Source: a bacterium (GTDB lineage Bacteria; Chloroflexota; Dormibacteria; Aeolococcales; Bog-877). From it: DNA of 42,670 bases. The stretch spans positions 1 through 42,670 of the forward strand of contig JAJZJU010000008.1 in the NCBI GenBank assembly GCA_021809895.1. The letters run 5' to 3'. The notes under the pieces are model-generated. The model was given only the letters and a program-made list of their open reading frames with translations. It was not told the DNA's origin and did not search any database. Positions within the stretch are counted from its first letter, which is position 1. Each line of letters starts with the position of its first letter. Of the stretch, positions 9,140 through 18,257 are shown one piece after another. A program made the translations under genes and the position numbers.

Positions 9140-10501
9140 CTAGAGTCCGCTCTTGCCCGTCAGGTACTTGTGATCGGTCGCGTCCAGCTGGGCGAGGGCA
9201 CTCGACACCGACTGCTTACCGGTGACCGCGTTGAAGAATGCGGTGTCCAGAGCCGACTGCACCTCCGCGTAGGCCGCCGGAATGGGGCGTGGAATGGTGT
9301 ATGGCGAGGCGGCTATCTCATTCGATACTGCGATCCCTGGGTGACTCGCCAGGAAACTGGCGGGAATCAGCGCGCGCGCGGGCGCGGAGACGGCGGCGTA
9401 CCCGGTGTGCATCGACCAGTACGCCATCGACTGGGGACTCAGCAGGAACTTGATCACCTCCCAGGCTGCTAGATCCTGGGCCTTGGTGTGATCGGCCATG
9501 ATGACGAAGCCGAGTCCCTGCGCGAGGTTGGCGGTGTGCCCGCTGCTGCCGGCGGGGTACTGCCACACTCCGACGGGAAACTTCCCGCCCACCGCATCCA
9601 GTGCCTTCGCGTAGCCGGCTGAGGTCCCGTCGCCAATGGCCAGCCTGCCCGCAGCGAGGTCGGCCCGTATCGTGTTTCCATGGGCGAAGATCATCAGCCC
9701 CTGGTGATACAGGGTCCGGAAGAAGTCGAACGTCTCCACGCCCGCAGGGCTGTTCCAGTCAGTCTGGGTGTCGTTCGTGCCGGGCTTGAAGATGCTGCCC
9801 CCATTCGACAGAAATGGGGGAATCTCATGCGCCGAGGAGTTCTTCCAGGCCAGTGGAATCACCCCGTGGTCCCTCGCCTTCAGGATCTTGAGGTCCGTGT
9901 ACAGCGCGCCCCAAGTGGCTGGAGGACTGGTGATTCCGGCGGCTGTCAGCATGGCCTTGTTGTACGTCAGCTGGGACACCTTCATGCCGGCCATTAGCCT
10001 GTAGTGCTGGCCGTGGACGTCCCCATTGGTCAGGAACACCGGATCGAATTGAGCCCACTGCTGGGAGCTGAGTCCGTTCGGGCCGTACATGAACGAGTTC
10101 AGGCTAACCAGGGCATGGGCGCTCACGAACGCATTGTCGTAGTGGCTGATCTCCGCCAGTAGGGGTGGGTGTCCCGCCTCGAAGGCCCCCAGGGCCTTGG
10201 TGCTAGCACTAGTCACATCCAGCCCCAGATGAACGCCGTGCTGACTTGCGTTGAACCTCTGGACCAGGGTTGATACCGCGTCCCCCACAGGGCCCGCCAG
10301 GTGTGACTCCCACAGGGTCACGTCCACTACCCCGTGGTCGGCCGTCTTGGCGCCGGTGGTGCCGCCGCACGCCGCCACGACTACTCCCAAAGCGCTCAAC
10401 AACGCAACCGCCATAATCCCGCGGCCCGTCAGTCGCCCCCGCCGCCGGGCCACCGCCGTGGCCCCGGCTCCCAAACCCCCGCCGTCCGTGATCCCGTTCA
10501 T
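9140..10501 (-). CDS. ABC transporter substrate-binding lipoprotein, family 1 (CUT1 / UgpB-like)
   Basis: Lipobox-like LSALGVVVAACGG; DVTLWESHLAGPVGDAVSTLVQRFNASQHGVHL; AAWEVIKFLLSPQSMAYWSMHTGYAAVSAPA. ATG preceded by AAGGAGAGGAAGG. Confidence 0.88.
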   Translation of the reverse strand: MNGITDGGGLGAGATAVARRRGRLTGRGIMAVALLSALGVVVAACGGTTGAKTADHGVVDVTLWESHLAGPVGDAVSTLVQRFNASQHGVHLGLDVTSASTKALGAFEAGHPPLLAEISHYDNAFVSAHALVSLNSFMYGPNGLSSQQWAQFDPVFLTNGDVHGQHYRLMAGMKVSQLTYNKAMLTAAGITSPPATWGALYTDLKILKARDHGVIPLAWKNSSAHEIPPFLSNGGSIFKPGTNDTQTDWNSPAGVETFDFFRTLYHQGLMIFAHGNTIRADLAAGRLAIGDGTSAGYAKALDAVGGKFPVGVWQYPAGSSGHTANLAQGLGFVIMADHTKAQDLAAWEVIKFLLSPQSMAYWSMHTGYAAVSAPARALIPASFLASHPGIAVSNEIAASPYTIPRPIPAAYAEVQSALDTAFFNAVTGKQSVSSALAQLDATDHKYLTGKSGL

Positions 10502-10585
10502 CCTTCCTCTCCTTCGTAAGTTTCCGACACATAAGGGGTGGCTGCATCTGCAGCATCGCCGCCAGCTGGCGCGCCATCACTTACA

Positions 10586-11479
10586 TCACTCGGTCACTCC
10601 GCGATCCTCCCCAACCACGGCCTTTACCATGTACTTCTGTGTGAAGGCAAAGATGACCAGCACGGGCACCAGGGCAATCACGGCCGCCGATGTCAGATCC
10701 CGCCAGTTATTGGAGAAGCTCGCCATGTAGTGGGACAACGCGAGCTCGATCGGTTGCACCGCCTTGGACGATGTCATGATGAGCGGCCACTGGAACTGGC
10801 TCCAGGAGACGATGAAGGTCAACAGGGTCACCGTGGCCACCGCCGGCCGCGCCGTCGGCACCGCCACCCGCCAGAGGTATTGGAATACATTTGCCCCCTC
10901 CAGGCGCGCCACGTCCCAGAAACTCTCCGGAAGCTGAAGGAAGGCCTGCCGGAACAGAAAGATGGCCGCGCTCGAGGCTCCAAAAGGCAGGATCAAGCCG
11001 GCATATGTGTCCAACAGTCCGAGGTGGAACATGACATTGAATTGAGTCACGATCAACGCCTGCTGGGGCAGCATCATGACCCCGATCACGACCATGAACA
11101 GGGCCTCCCGACCCCGGTAATGGTAGGCTGCCAGGCCCCAACCCGCGAGCACACCGGTGACTAGGACCAGCACGATTGTGGTGGTTGTTATGAAGACGCT
11201 GTTCAGAAAGTAGTGGACGATATTGGTGTGGGTTAGGACGAAACCGATGGCGCCAAACTGCATCGCCGGGACGAGCACCGGGGGGATGGCGTAGGCATCG
11301 CCGTGGTGCCCGGTGGCGATCACCAGAACCCAGTAAACAGGCAGGATGAAGACCAGTCCGATCAGGAGTTGGGCCACCCCGCGCCCGTGCAATGTCAGGT
11401 GGCCGGTCGAATGCTTCCAGCTACTGCGTCCACCCGATCGTCCCTCCGAAGATGCTATCGATGACCGCGTGTTCTTCAA
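10586..11479 (-). CDS. Carbohydrate-type ABC transporter permease (MalG/UgpE-like); probable TTG start
   Basis: EAA motif ESFWDVARLEGANVFQYLWRVAVPTARPAVATVTLLTFIVSWSQFQWPL; multiple TM helices. Confidence 0.88.
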   Translation of the reverse strand: MKNTRSSIASSEGRSGGRSSWKHSTGHLTLHGRGVAQLLIGLVFILPVYWVLVIATGHHGDAYAIPPVLVPAMQFGAIGFVLTHTNIVHYFLNSVFITTTTIVLVLVTGVLAGWGLAAYHYRGREALFMVVIGVMMLPQQALIVTQFNVMFHLGLLDTYAGLILPFGASSAAIFLFRQAFLQLPESFWDVARLEGANVFQYLWRVAVPTARPAVATVTLLTFIVSWSQFQWPLIMTSSKAVQPIELALSHYMASFSNNWRDLTSAAVIALVPVLVIFAFTQKYMVKAVVGEDRGVTE

Positions 11480-11490
11480 CGGCAGCCTCC

Positions 11491-12528
11491 CTAGCGGTAG
11501 AAGACCCAGCGACTTGAGAGCCGCTTCTGGATCACTGTGATCACCAGCAGGATGACGAAGAGGATCAAACTCATCGTGGCGGCGAGTGAGAGATGGTAGT
11601 AGGTAAAGGCGGTCTGGTAGATCAGCACCGCATCTGTCGAGGTCGAGTAGGCCGGCCCACCGCCTCTGCCTGTCGCTCCGCCCGTGAGGGCGAAAATCTG
11701 CCCAAAGGCCTGCATTGTGTTAACCGTGGTAAGGATCAACACCAAGAACGTGGTCGGACTGAGCAGCGGCCAGATCACGCGTCTGAACATTGTTAAGGTC
11801 TTGGCACCATCGACGCGCGCCGCCTCCACCACCTGCTGTGGAATTACCGCCAGTCCTCCCAAGAACAGCACGGTGTACAGGCCCACTGAGTGCCAGAGGG
11901 TATAGAGCATGACTGCCGGCATGGCCCAGTGGGGATCTTCCAACCAGCCCAGGCGCGGCAGTCCAAGGTGGGTGAGGACGAAGTTCGCCAGGCCGAACTG
12001 GGGATCGAAGATCCACACCCAGATGATCGAGGTGGCGATGAGGGGTGTGACGTGAGGCAGAAAGATCAACGAGCGGGCGAAGCCTCCACGTGCCTGCCTG
12101 ACCCCCTCGCGAAGCAAGAGCGCCAACCCCAGCGCCACCAGCAACGTCAGCGGTACCATGACCAGCACGAAGTACCCCGTGGTCAGCAGCGACTGCCAAT
12201 AGAGGGGCTGGTTGAACAACGTGTAGAAGTTGCCCAGCCCGCGGAACGTGGTGGCCCCGAAGACATTCCAGTGGTAGAAGGCGAGGACGAAGAGCATCAC
12301 CGCTGGGATGTAGAAGAAGGTCACGAATATTGCCAGCGCGGGCACCACCAGCAGATACCCCACCAGTGGTCGCACCGCCCGAACCACCCACGACTGCTCT
12401 CTGTCCAAGGTGAGCACCGCAGTTCTGCCCTGAGGCTCGCCGGGTGACGTCGCGGGCTGCTGCGTCCGGTCGGTGTTAGCTGTCCCGGACGGCCCGGGCC
12501 GCCGCCGCCGTGTCTTCTCCAACACCAT
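11491..12528 (-). CDS. Carbohydrate-type ABC transporter permease (MalF/UgpA-like)
   Basis: EAA motif VVEAARVDGAKTLTMFRRVIWPLLSPTTFLVLILTTVNTMQAFGQIFALT; multiple TM helices. Confidence 0.88.
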   Translation of the reverse strand: MVLEKTRRRRPGPSGTANTDRTQQPATSPGEPQGRTAVLTLDREQSWVVRAVRPLVGYLLVVPALAIFVTFFYIPAVMLFVLAFYHWNVFGATTFRGLGNFYTLFNQPLYWQSLLTTGYFVLVMVPLTLLVALGLALLLREGVRQARGGFARSLIFLPHVTPLIATSIIWVWIFDPQFGLANFVLTHLGLPRLGWLEDPHWAMPAVMLYTLWHSVGLYTVLFLGGLAVIPQQVVEAARVDGAKTLTMFRRVIWPLLSPTTFLVLILTTVNTMQAFGQIFALTGGATGRGGGPAYSTSTDAVLIYQTAFTYYHLSLAATMSLILFVILLVITVIQKRLSSRWVFYR

Positions 12529-12541
12529 CGGTCTCGCCCCC

Positions 12542-13702
12542 CTACTGCAGCTCGCTGCCTACAAGAAGGGGTGCCAGCGTGGCAGCGGCGTGACCGTTGA
12601 CGGTCGAGGGATGGATACGTGCTCCGGTATCCGCTTTGAAGAGATGCACTCGGTCGAGGCGCAGCTTCAGCCTCACCTCGTCGCCGGACCGCGGTAGGGC
12701 GCGTCCGTCGTTTACGCTAATCACCAGGGTCTCGTCGCGGTGCCGGCAGTGCAGGAAGACATCGTCGCCGCCCCCGCGCTCGACCACTTCGACGGTCGCG
12801 GTCAGGTCCGCGACCTCCCCCGGCCCAACTAGATCCACGTCCCGAGGGCGCACGCCCAGCCAGACATCCAAGGAGCTGCCTGGGGCTGTGGGCCACGGCC
12901 CCGGGACGGTCCACGCGGCCCCGGAGCCATCGCTGACGCGCGCCACACCGGCGGCGGTGACCTCCATGGCGGCCCGCCAAATATTCATAGGCGGATGCCC
13001 CATGAAGCGCGCCGCAAACTCCGTGAGCGGATGCCGGATGATATCCGCCGGCGGCCCGATCTGTTCGATCCGCCCGTTGTTCATCACCATCACCCGGTCC
13101 GCCATGCTGACGGCTTCCTTCTGGTCGTGGGTGACATAGATGGTGGTTATGCCGACGCGGTCGTGGAAACGACGCAGTTCGATCCGCATCCGCTCGCGGA
13201 GAATCGCATCCAGATTCGACAGCGGTTCGTCCATCAGGAGCAGTTGGGGCCGCCCCATGATGGCGCGCCCGAGGGCCACCCGCTGGCGCTGGCCACCGGA
13301 CAGCTGTTTCGGCTTGCGGTCTAGGTAATCCTGCAGCTCCAGGAGCTCCGCGACCTCAGCCACCCGGACGCGGACCGCGTTGCGATTGGTATGGCGCACG
13401 CGCAGCCCGAAGGCGAGGTTCTCGTGGACTGAGAGGTGGGGATATAGGGCGTAGTTTTGAAACACCATGCCCACCTCCCGCGACCCCGGGTCAGTGGTCG
13501 TGACCCGCCGGTCGCCGAACCACACGTCTCCGCTATCGGGCCGCTCTAGACCCGCGAGGATGCGCAACAGGGTGGTCTTGCCGCAGCCGGATGGGCCCAC
13601 CATGACAAAGAACTCGCCATCCGCGACTTCGACTGAGAGTTCGGTCAAAGCGGATGTCTCCCCGAACCGCTTGGTCAGCGCGTCGACTCTCACCATCACC
13701 AT
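12542..13702 (-). CDS. Carbohydrate-type ABC transporter ATP-binding protein (MalK/UgpC-like)
   Basis: Walker A GPSGCGKTT, signature LSGGQRQRVALGRAI, Walker B LLLMDEPLSNLDA, C-terminal TOBE-like region. Confidence 0.95.
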   Translation of the reverse strand: MVMVRVDALTKRFGETSALTELSVEVADGEFFVMVGPSGCGKTTLLRILAGLERPDSGDVWFGDRRVTTTDPGSREVGMVFQNYALYPHLSVHENLAFGLRVRHTNRNAVRVRVAEVAELLELQDYLDRKPKQLSGGQRQRVALGRAIMGRPQLLLMDEPLSNLDAILRERMRIELRRFHDRVGITTIYVTHDQKEAVSMADRVMVMNNGRIEQIGPPADIIRHPLTEFAARFMGHPPMNIWRAAMEVTAAGVARVSDGSGAAWTVPGPWPTAPGSSLDVWLGVRPRDVDLVGPGEVADLTATVEVVERGGGDDVFLHCRHRDETLVISVNDGRALPRSGDEVRLKLRLDRVHLFKADTGARIHPSTVNGHAAATLAPLLVGSELQ

Positions 13703-13821
13703 CGCCCATCTCCCTGCCCTTGTCTGTGTGTTCTTGCGGCCGCCCCGTCGTCGGTTCCGCAGGTGCTTGGCGGTTTCCTCATCTGCTCCACGCGGCTACC
13801 GGCGACGACTCTAGCCGCGGC

Positions 13822-13850
13822 AAATTAACCGCTGGTTATCGTTGTGTGAA
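13822..13850 (-). promoter_or_regulatory. Putative promoter of the sugar ABC operon with an operator-like dyad in the spacer
   Basis: Minus strand reads TTCACA-17 nt-TAATTT; the spacer/-10 edge contains dyad TAACC-AGC-GGTTA (plus-strand TAACCGCTGGTTA, 13826-13838), about 130 bp before the ATPase start. Confidence 0.5.
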
Positions 13851-14344
13851 CGTTATGCTGGAATGGTGTAGTCAGCTACACGATGGTGAAGCCAACGGCC
13901 GCCGCTTGCAGAACTACTGACATTGCTGGGCAGTTGATGCCAGACGCTGGTGCCGGTTGACCCAGTAGTGGATCACCCGCCCGGTCTGGGGTAGGTCGTT
14001 TCGGTGTCTTTGAGGACCCCGCAGAGTGGGGCCAGGGCACGGGTGCGCCGGGTGCCGAGAGAGGGTCGAGGCGACCCGCAAGACGGGCCTGGGCGGGCTC
14101 GGAGGTGCGCGTGGTCTAGGGGACGGCATGAGTAGGCAGCTTGCGCTCGGTCAACTCCACGGCGAGCGCCCCCGGGCGACTGGCCCGGAAGGCGGGCGGG
14201 CATGTTCTATTTGGCACGCCCTGATGTGGCGGTCGAGAGGTCTTCCGACGACCGCAGCCGGCCAGTGGGCTGGTCAAACTACCGGGCCCAGCTCCTTTGT
14301 GCTCCCAGGGTGGCGGCTGAATTCAGAGTTGACGGTGGGGTAGG

Positions 14345-14360
14345 AGACGGTATATCGTCT
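14345..14360. promoter_or_regulatory. Putative ArsR operator, imperfect dyad AGACGGTATATCGTCT
   Basis: AGACG-N6-CGTCT dyad 8 bp before the arsR ATG; autoregulation by ArsR is the established pattern. Confidence 0.5.
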
Positions 14361-14367
14361 AACGGCG

Positions 14368-14751
14368 ATGGACGATCAGTGTTCGCCTCCGTGCTCGTGT
14401 GAGGCCTCGCCGGCCCCACCGGGACTTCTTCCGGGACCCGGCTCGGACGACGCCGAACTGGCGATTGTCGCCAAGGCGCTCGGCCATCCGGTGCGGGTGC
14501 AGATCCTCCGGACCCTGCTGGAACAGCGCGCCTGCTTCTGCGGCGTGCTGGTGGCGGCACTACCGCTCGCCCAGTCGACGGTCTCCGAGCACCTGCGAAT
14601 CCTGCGCGAGGCCGGTCTCGTCCAGGGCGACATCGACGGGCCCCGGGTGTGCTACTGCGCCAGGCCGGAGCGCCTGCTCCAGTTAATCGAACTTGCCCAG
14701 GCGCTGGCTGGCACCAGTGTCTCGGCCGAATTGGAGGCGGTTAGGCGATGA
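14368..14751 (+). CDS. arsR: ArsR/SmtB-family As(III)-responsive repressor
   Basis: AKALGHPVRVQILRTLLEQRACFCGVLVAALPLAQSTVSEHLRILREAGLVQGDIDGPRVCYC; CFC motif at the position of the ELCVCDL metal site; followed by arsD/arsA. Confidence 0.92.
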   Translation: MDDQCSPPCSCEASPAPPGLLPGPGSDDAELAIVAKALGHPVRVQILRTLLEQRACFCGVLVAALPLAQSTVSEHLRILREAGLVQGDIDGPRVCYCARPERLLQLIELAQALAGTSVSAELEAVRR

Positions 14752-14782
14752 CTGGGTGGTCAAACCAGGTGGAGGTGACCAG

Positions 14783-15172
14783 ATGATCAAGTCGGTGGAA
14801 GTGTTCGACCCAGCCATGTGCTGCTCCACGGGTGTGTGCGGTCCCGCAGTCGACCCCGCGCTGGCCCGCTTCGCGGGCGATGTGGAATGGCTCTCAAGGC
14901 ACGGCCTCAAGGTGGAGCGTTTCAACCTCGGGCAGGAGCCGGGTGCATTCGCTGAGCGGGCGGTTGTGCGTGAGGCGCTGGTCGCCAAGGGGCAGAGCTG
15001 CCTGCCGTTGACCCTGGTCGATGGTCAGATCGTGCGTGAGGGCGCCTACCCCACCCGAGATGAGCTGGTCGTGCTGGCGCATGTCCCTGTCTCCGTGCTC
15101 TCGTACTCGCCCCTCCCGGTCGCCAAGACCAGTCCCGCTGGCGGAGGCTGCTGCCCCACGGGCAGCTGCTGA
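14783..15172 (+). CDS. arsD: Arsenic metallochaperone ArsD
   Basis: VEVFDPAMCCSTGVCGPAVDPALARFAGDVEWL...; N-terminal CC/C and C-terminal GGCCPTGSC cysteine sets; overlaps the arsA start by one base. Confidence 0.95.
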   Translation: MIKSVEVFDPAMCCSTGVCGPAVDPALARFAGDVEWLSRHGLKVERFNLGQEPGAFAERAVVREALVAKGQSCLPLTLVDGQIVREGAYPTRDELVVLAHVPVSVLSYSPLPVAKTSPAGGGCCPTGSC

Positions 15173-16980
15173 TGCCGCACAGCGCGCTCCAGTCGATCCT
15201 GGACCGGCCGACCCGCAACCTCTTTTTCACCGGCAAAGGCGGGGTCGGCAAGACCTCCCTCTCCTGTGCGGTCGCGGTCCTTTTGGCGGACCGGGGTGGC
15301 AAGGTGCTCTTGGTGAGCACCGACCCCGCCTCCAATCTCTCCGAGGTGCTGGACACCGAGCTGGTCTCAAGTCCTCGGCCTGTGGCGGGGGTGAAGCGGC
15401 TCTTCGCCGTGGACATAGATCCCATGGATGCGGCCGAAGCTTACCGCCAGCGGGTGGTGGGCCCGTATCGAGGGGTACTGCCGGATGAGGTGGTGGCCGG
15501 GATCGAGGAGCAGCTCTCCGGCTCCTGCACGGTCGAGATCGCCGCCTTCGACCAGTTCACAGGCTTGCTGGCCGACCCTGGTGACTACGACCACATCGTC
15601 TTCGACACAGCTCCCACCGGGCACACCCTGCGCATGCTGGCGCTGCCCGGTGCCTGGACTGGCTATCTCGACACCAACAGCATCGGGGCCACCTGCGTGG
15701 GACCGTTGTCCGGACTGACTCAGCAACGCGCTGTCTACCGGGAGGCACTCGCCGCGCTATCCGACCGCGAGCGCACCACCCTGGTGCTGGTGACCAGACC
15801 GGACGCTGGAGCGGTGGCCGAGGCGGCCAGAGCCAGTGGCGAGCTGGCGACCACGGGACTCCGTAACCAGCATCTCGTCATCAACGGGATCTTCCCAGGG
15901 GTCCCCACGGAAGACTCCGTCGCGGCTGCCCTCGCTCGGCGCCAACGCGAGGTCCTTGCCAGTCTGCCTGCCCATCTGCTGGATCTTCCGACTGACTTCG
16001 TCAGACTCACCGACGCCCCGCCGCTGGGGGTCCACGGGCTGCGGGCGCTGCTGCGTCCCCGGGCCACTGCCAAGGCCCTGGAGTCTCCGGTCCGAGTCCC
16101 CCTGGCGACCCAGCAGCTCTTCGAGCTGTCGGAGGTGGTCGAGCGCGTGGCGCGCCGGAGAACTGGCCTCATCATGACGGTCGGCAAGGGCGGAGTCGGC
16201 AAGACCACCATGGCGGCGGCCATCGCCGTGGCCGTGGCCCGCAAGGGGATCCCCGTCACCCTCTCCACCACCGATCCGGCCGCCCATCTCTCCCTTGCCC
16301 TGAACGGGGACGGCGACCTTCCCGCCACCCTCGTGGTCGAGCGCATCGATCCCGCCAGCGCCACTGCGGACTACACCCGCGAGGTGCTGGCCACCGCCGG
16401 AGCCGACTTGGAAGGATCTGCCCGCGACGTGCTGGTCGAGGATCTGCGCTCTCCATGCACAGAGGAGATCGCGGTGTTCCGCACCTTCGCGGCTACCGTC
16501 GCCAAGGCTACAGACCAGGTGGTCGTGCTCGACACCGCCCCCAGCGGACACACCCTGCTCCTGCTGGACACTGCCCGCAGCTTCCAGCGCGAGGTCAACC
16601 GCCAGTCCGCAGAGGTCCCCCCAGAGGTTGGCGCCCTGCTGGACCGGCTGACCGATGCCGACTTCACCACCATCCTCATGGTCACCCTCGCCGAGCCCAC
16701 CCCGGTGCATGAGGCGAGCGCCCTCCACGAGGACCTGCTGCGAGCGGGCATCCGCCCGTCTGCCTGGGTGGTCAACCAGAGCCTGCTGGCGACCGGCACC
16801 AGCGACCCACTCCTGGCCCAGCTGGCACGCCACGAGGAGCGCTGGATCGAGGAGGCTGCGCAGAGAGGCGGCAGGGTCGCGCTGGTCGCCTGGCAGCCAG
16901 TGGCACCGGTGGGGCCCAGAGCTCTCGAGGCCATGGTCCTTCCCGGCCCGGATCGCGAACTGGCTGCATTGGCCAGCTGA
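15172..16980 (+). CDS. arsA: Arsenite-stimulated ATPase ArsA, two-domain (A1-A2)
   Basis: Two P-loops GKGGVGKTSLSCA and GKGGVGKTTMAAA; DTAPTGHTLRML and DTAPSGHTLLLL; SCTVEIAAF, ATCVGPL and SPCTEEIAVF look like the three conserved metal-binding Cys positions. Confidence 0.96.
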   Translation: MPHSALQSILDRPTRNLFFTGKGGVGKTSLSCAVAVLLADRGGKVLLVSTDPASNLSEVLDTELVSSPRPVAGVKRLFAVDIDPMDAAEAYRQRVVGPYRGVLPDEVVAGIEEQLSGSCTVEIAAFDQFTGLLADPGDYDHIVFDTAPTGHTLRMLALPGAWTGYLDTNSIGATCVGPLSGLTQQRAVYREALAALSDRERTTLVLVTRPDAGAVAEAARASGELATTGLRNQHLVINGIFPGVPTEDSVAAALARRQREVLASLPAHLLDLPTDFVRLTDAPPLGVHGLRALLRPRATAKALESPVRVPLATQQLFELSEVVERVARRRTGLIMTVGKGGVGKTTMAAAIAVAVARKGIPVTLSTTDPAAHLSLALNGDGDLPATLVVERIDPASATADYTREVLATAGADLEGSARDVLVEDLRSPCTEEIAVFRTFAATVAKATDQVVVLDTAPSGHTLLLLDTARSFQREVNRQSAEVPPEVGALLDRLTDADFTTILMVTLAEPTPVHEASALHEDLLRAGIRPSAWVVNQSLLATGTSDPLLAQLARHEERWIEEAAQRGGRVALVAWQPVAPVGPRALEAMVLPGPDRELAALAS

Positions 16981-17333
16981 GGGCGGTGGCCGATGCCAGG
17001 GCAGCGGGCCGGGCTGGCTCCCCAGCCTGGTCCCGTTGCCTCCTTCGAGGTCCCACGGAGACCAGCCGTGGAGTCGCCAGGGTCCGGGAGCGGCTCAGCC
17101 ATCACGACGACCACTGCCGCGTGGTATCCATTAGGTAATCCACAAAGAGCCGGCGGGCGAGCAGTCCACCGTCGGCCACCACATCACTCGCCATGGCCGC
17201 GGCGCGCTTTGTGCACGTGCAGCGGCTTCGAGCTGAGCGCCGGACGAGCTTCCAGCACTCGGTCAGCCCGCCTTGCTTCGACTGCTTCACAAGCGCGCGC
17301 CGCAGACATCGTCATGGGACCACGCCCAACCAC

Positions 17334-17360
17334 CGGCCGCCTGCGCCCCGCAGGCGGCCG
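17334..17360. promoter_or_regulatory. Strong hairpin immediately upstream of arsM (11-bp stem, 5-nt loop)
   Basis: CGGCCGCCTGC-GCCCC-GCAGGCGGCCG; lies between arsA and the arsM ribosome binding site (GAGAGAGG). Confidence 0.5.
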
Positions 17361-17381
17361 ACACAGAGAGAGGATTCAGAT

Positions 17382-18257
17382 GTGACCGAGAGCACCGACA
17401 CGCGCGAGGCCGTCCGCCGTCTCTACGCGGCGGCGGCGATCCGCTCCGCCTTTGACCAGCACGACCGAGCCACTGCGCTTGAAGCCTCGTGCTGCGCGGT
17501 CTCGTCAGGTACCACCACGGACGAGCGACGCCAAGTCATCTTCGGCGCCGATCTCTACACCGCCGACGCTGCCGTGGGGGCAACCTCGAAAGCGGTTGCG
17601 GCCTCACTCGGCTGCGGGGTGCCGACAGCGGTCGCCGACTTGCAGCCAGGCGACACCGTCCTCGACCTCGGCTCAGGCGCCGGAGCCGACGTGTTGATCT
17701 CTGCCCACCGTGTCGGCCCGGCTGGCCGGGTGATCGGGCTGGATATGACCACGGAGATGCTCGAGCTGGCCCGGCGCAACGCCATCGACGCTGGCGTGAC
17801 CAACGTCGAGTTCGTCCAAGGCTACCTAGAGGACATCCCCCTGCCTGACGCCAGTGTCGACGTCGTCATCTCCAACTGCGTGATCAACCTGGCCGCTGAC
17901 AAGAACGTCGTGCTCCGCGAAGCCGCTCGCGTCCTGCGGCCCGGTGGCCGCTTCGCCGTCTCGGACGTCATCGCCGATGGGGAGATGGACGACGCCACCC
18001 GCGCCGACATGTCAAAGTGGACCGGCTGCATCGCCGGCGCGCTCACCGCCGCGGAGTACCGGGCGGCTCTCGCCGCCATCGGCCTCGTCGATGTAGAGAT
18101 CACCGAGACCCACCGCGTCCACATCCATGCTGCGGCTGCCATCGTCCGTGCCCGCAAACCGGACCCGTGGAGTCGCCGGGCCACGCTCGACACTGAGCCC
18201 CGCGACGGGGAGGTGAGCTGCCACACCCGGGGGGGCCGCGAACGGCGGTCGGCGTGA
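17382..18257 (+). CDS. arsM: Arsenite S-adenosylmethionine methyltransferase ArsM (GTG start)
   Basis: ASCCAVSSG, YTADAAVGATSKAVAASLGCG, DTVLDLGSGAGADVLISAHRVGPAGRVIGLDMT, ISNCVINLAADKNVVLREAARVLRPGGRFAVSDVIAD, KWTGCIAGALTAAEY; the conserved Cys positions are all present. Confidence 0.95.
   Translation: MTESTDTREAVRRLYAAAAIRSAFDQHDRATALEASCCAVSSGTTTDERRQVIFGADLYTADAAVGATSKAVAASLGCGVPTAVADLQPGDTVLDLGSGAGADVLISAHRVGPAGRVIGLDMTTEMLELARRNAIDAGVTNVEFVQGYLEDIPLPDASVDVVISNCVINLAADKNVVLREAARVLRPGGRFAVSDVIADGEMDDATRADMSKWTGCIAGALTAAEYRAALAAIGLVDVEITETHRVHIHAAAAIVRARKPDPWSRRATLDTEPRDGEVSCHTRGGRERRSA

Noticed and set aside
13914-14300. Possible transposase remnant upstream of arsR
   Set aside because: The minus-strand text (VIHYWVNRHQRLASTAQQ) gave no clear transposase motif and no terminal repeats were found around it.
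15757-16833. 358-aa minus-strand ORF antisense to arsA
   Set aside because: Complement of a certain ArsA coding frame; composition typical of GC-rich shadow ORFs.
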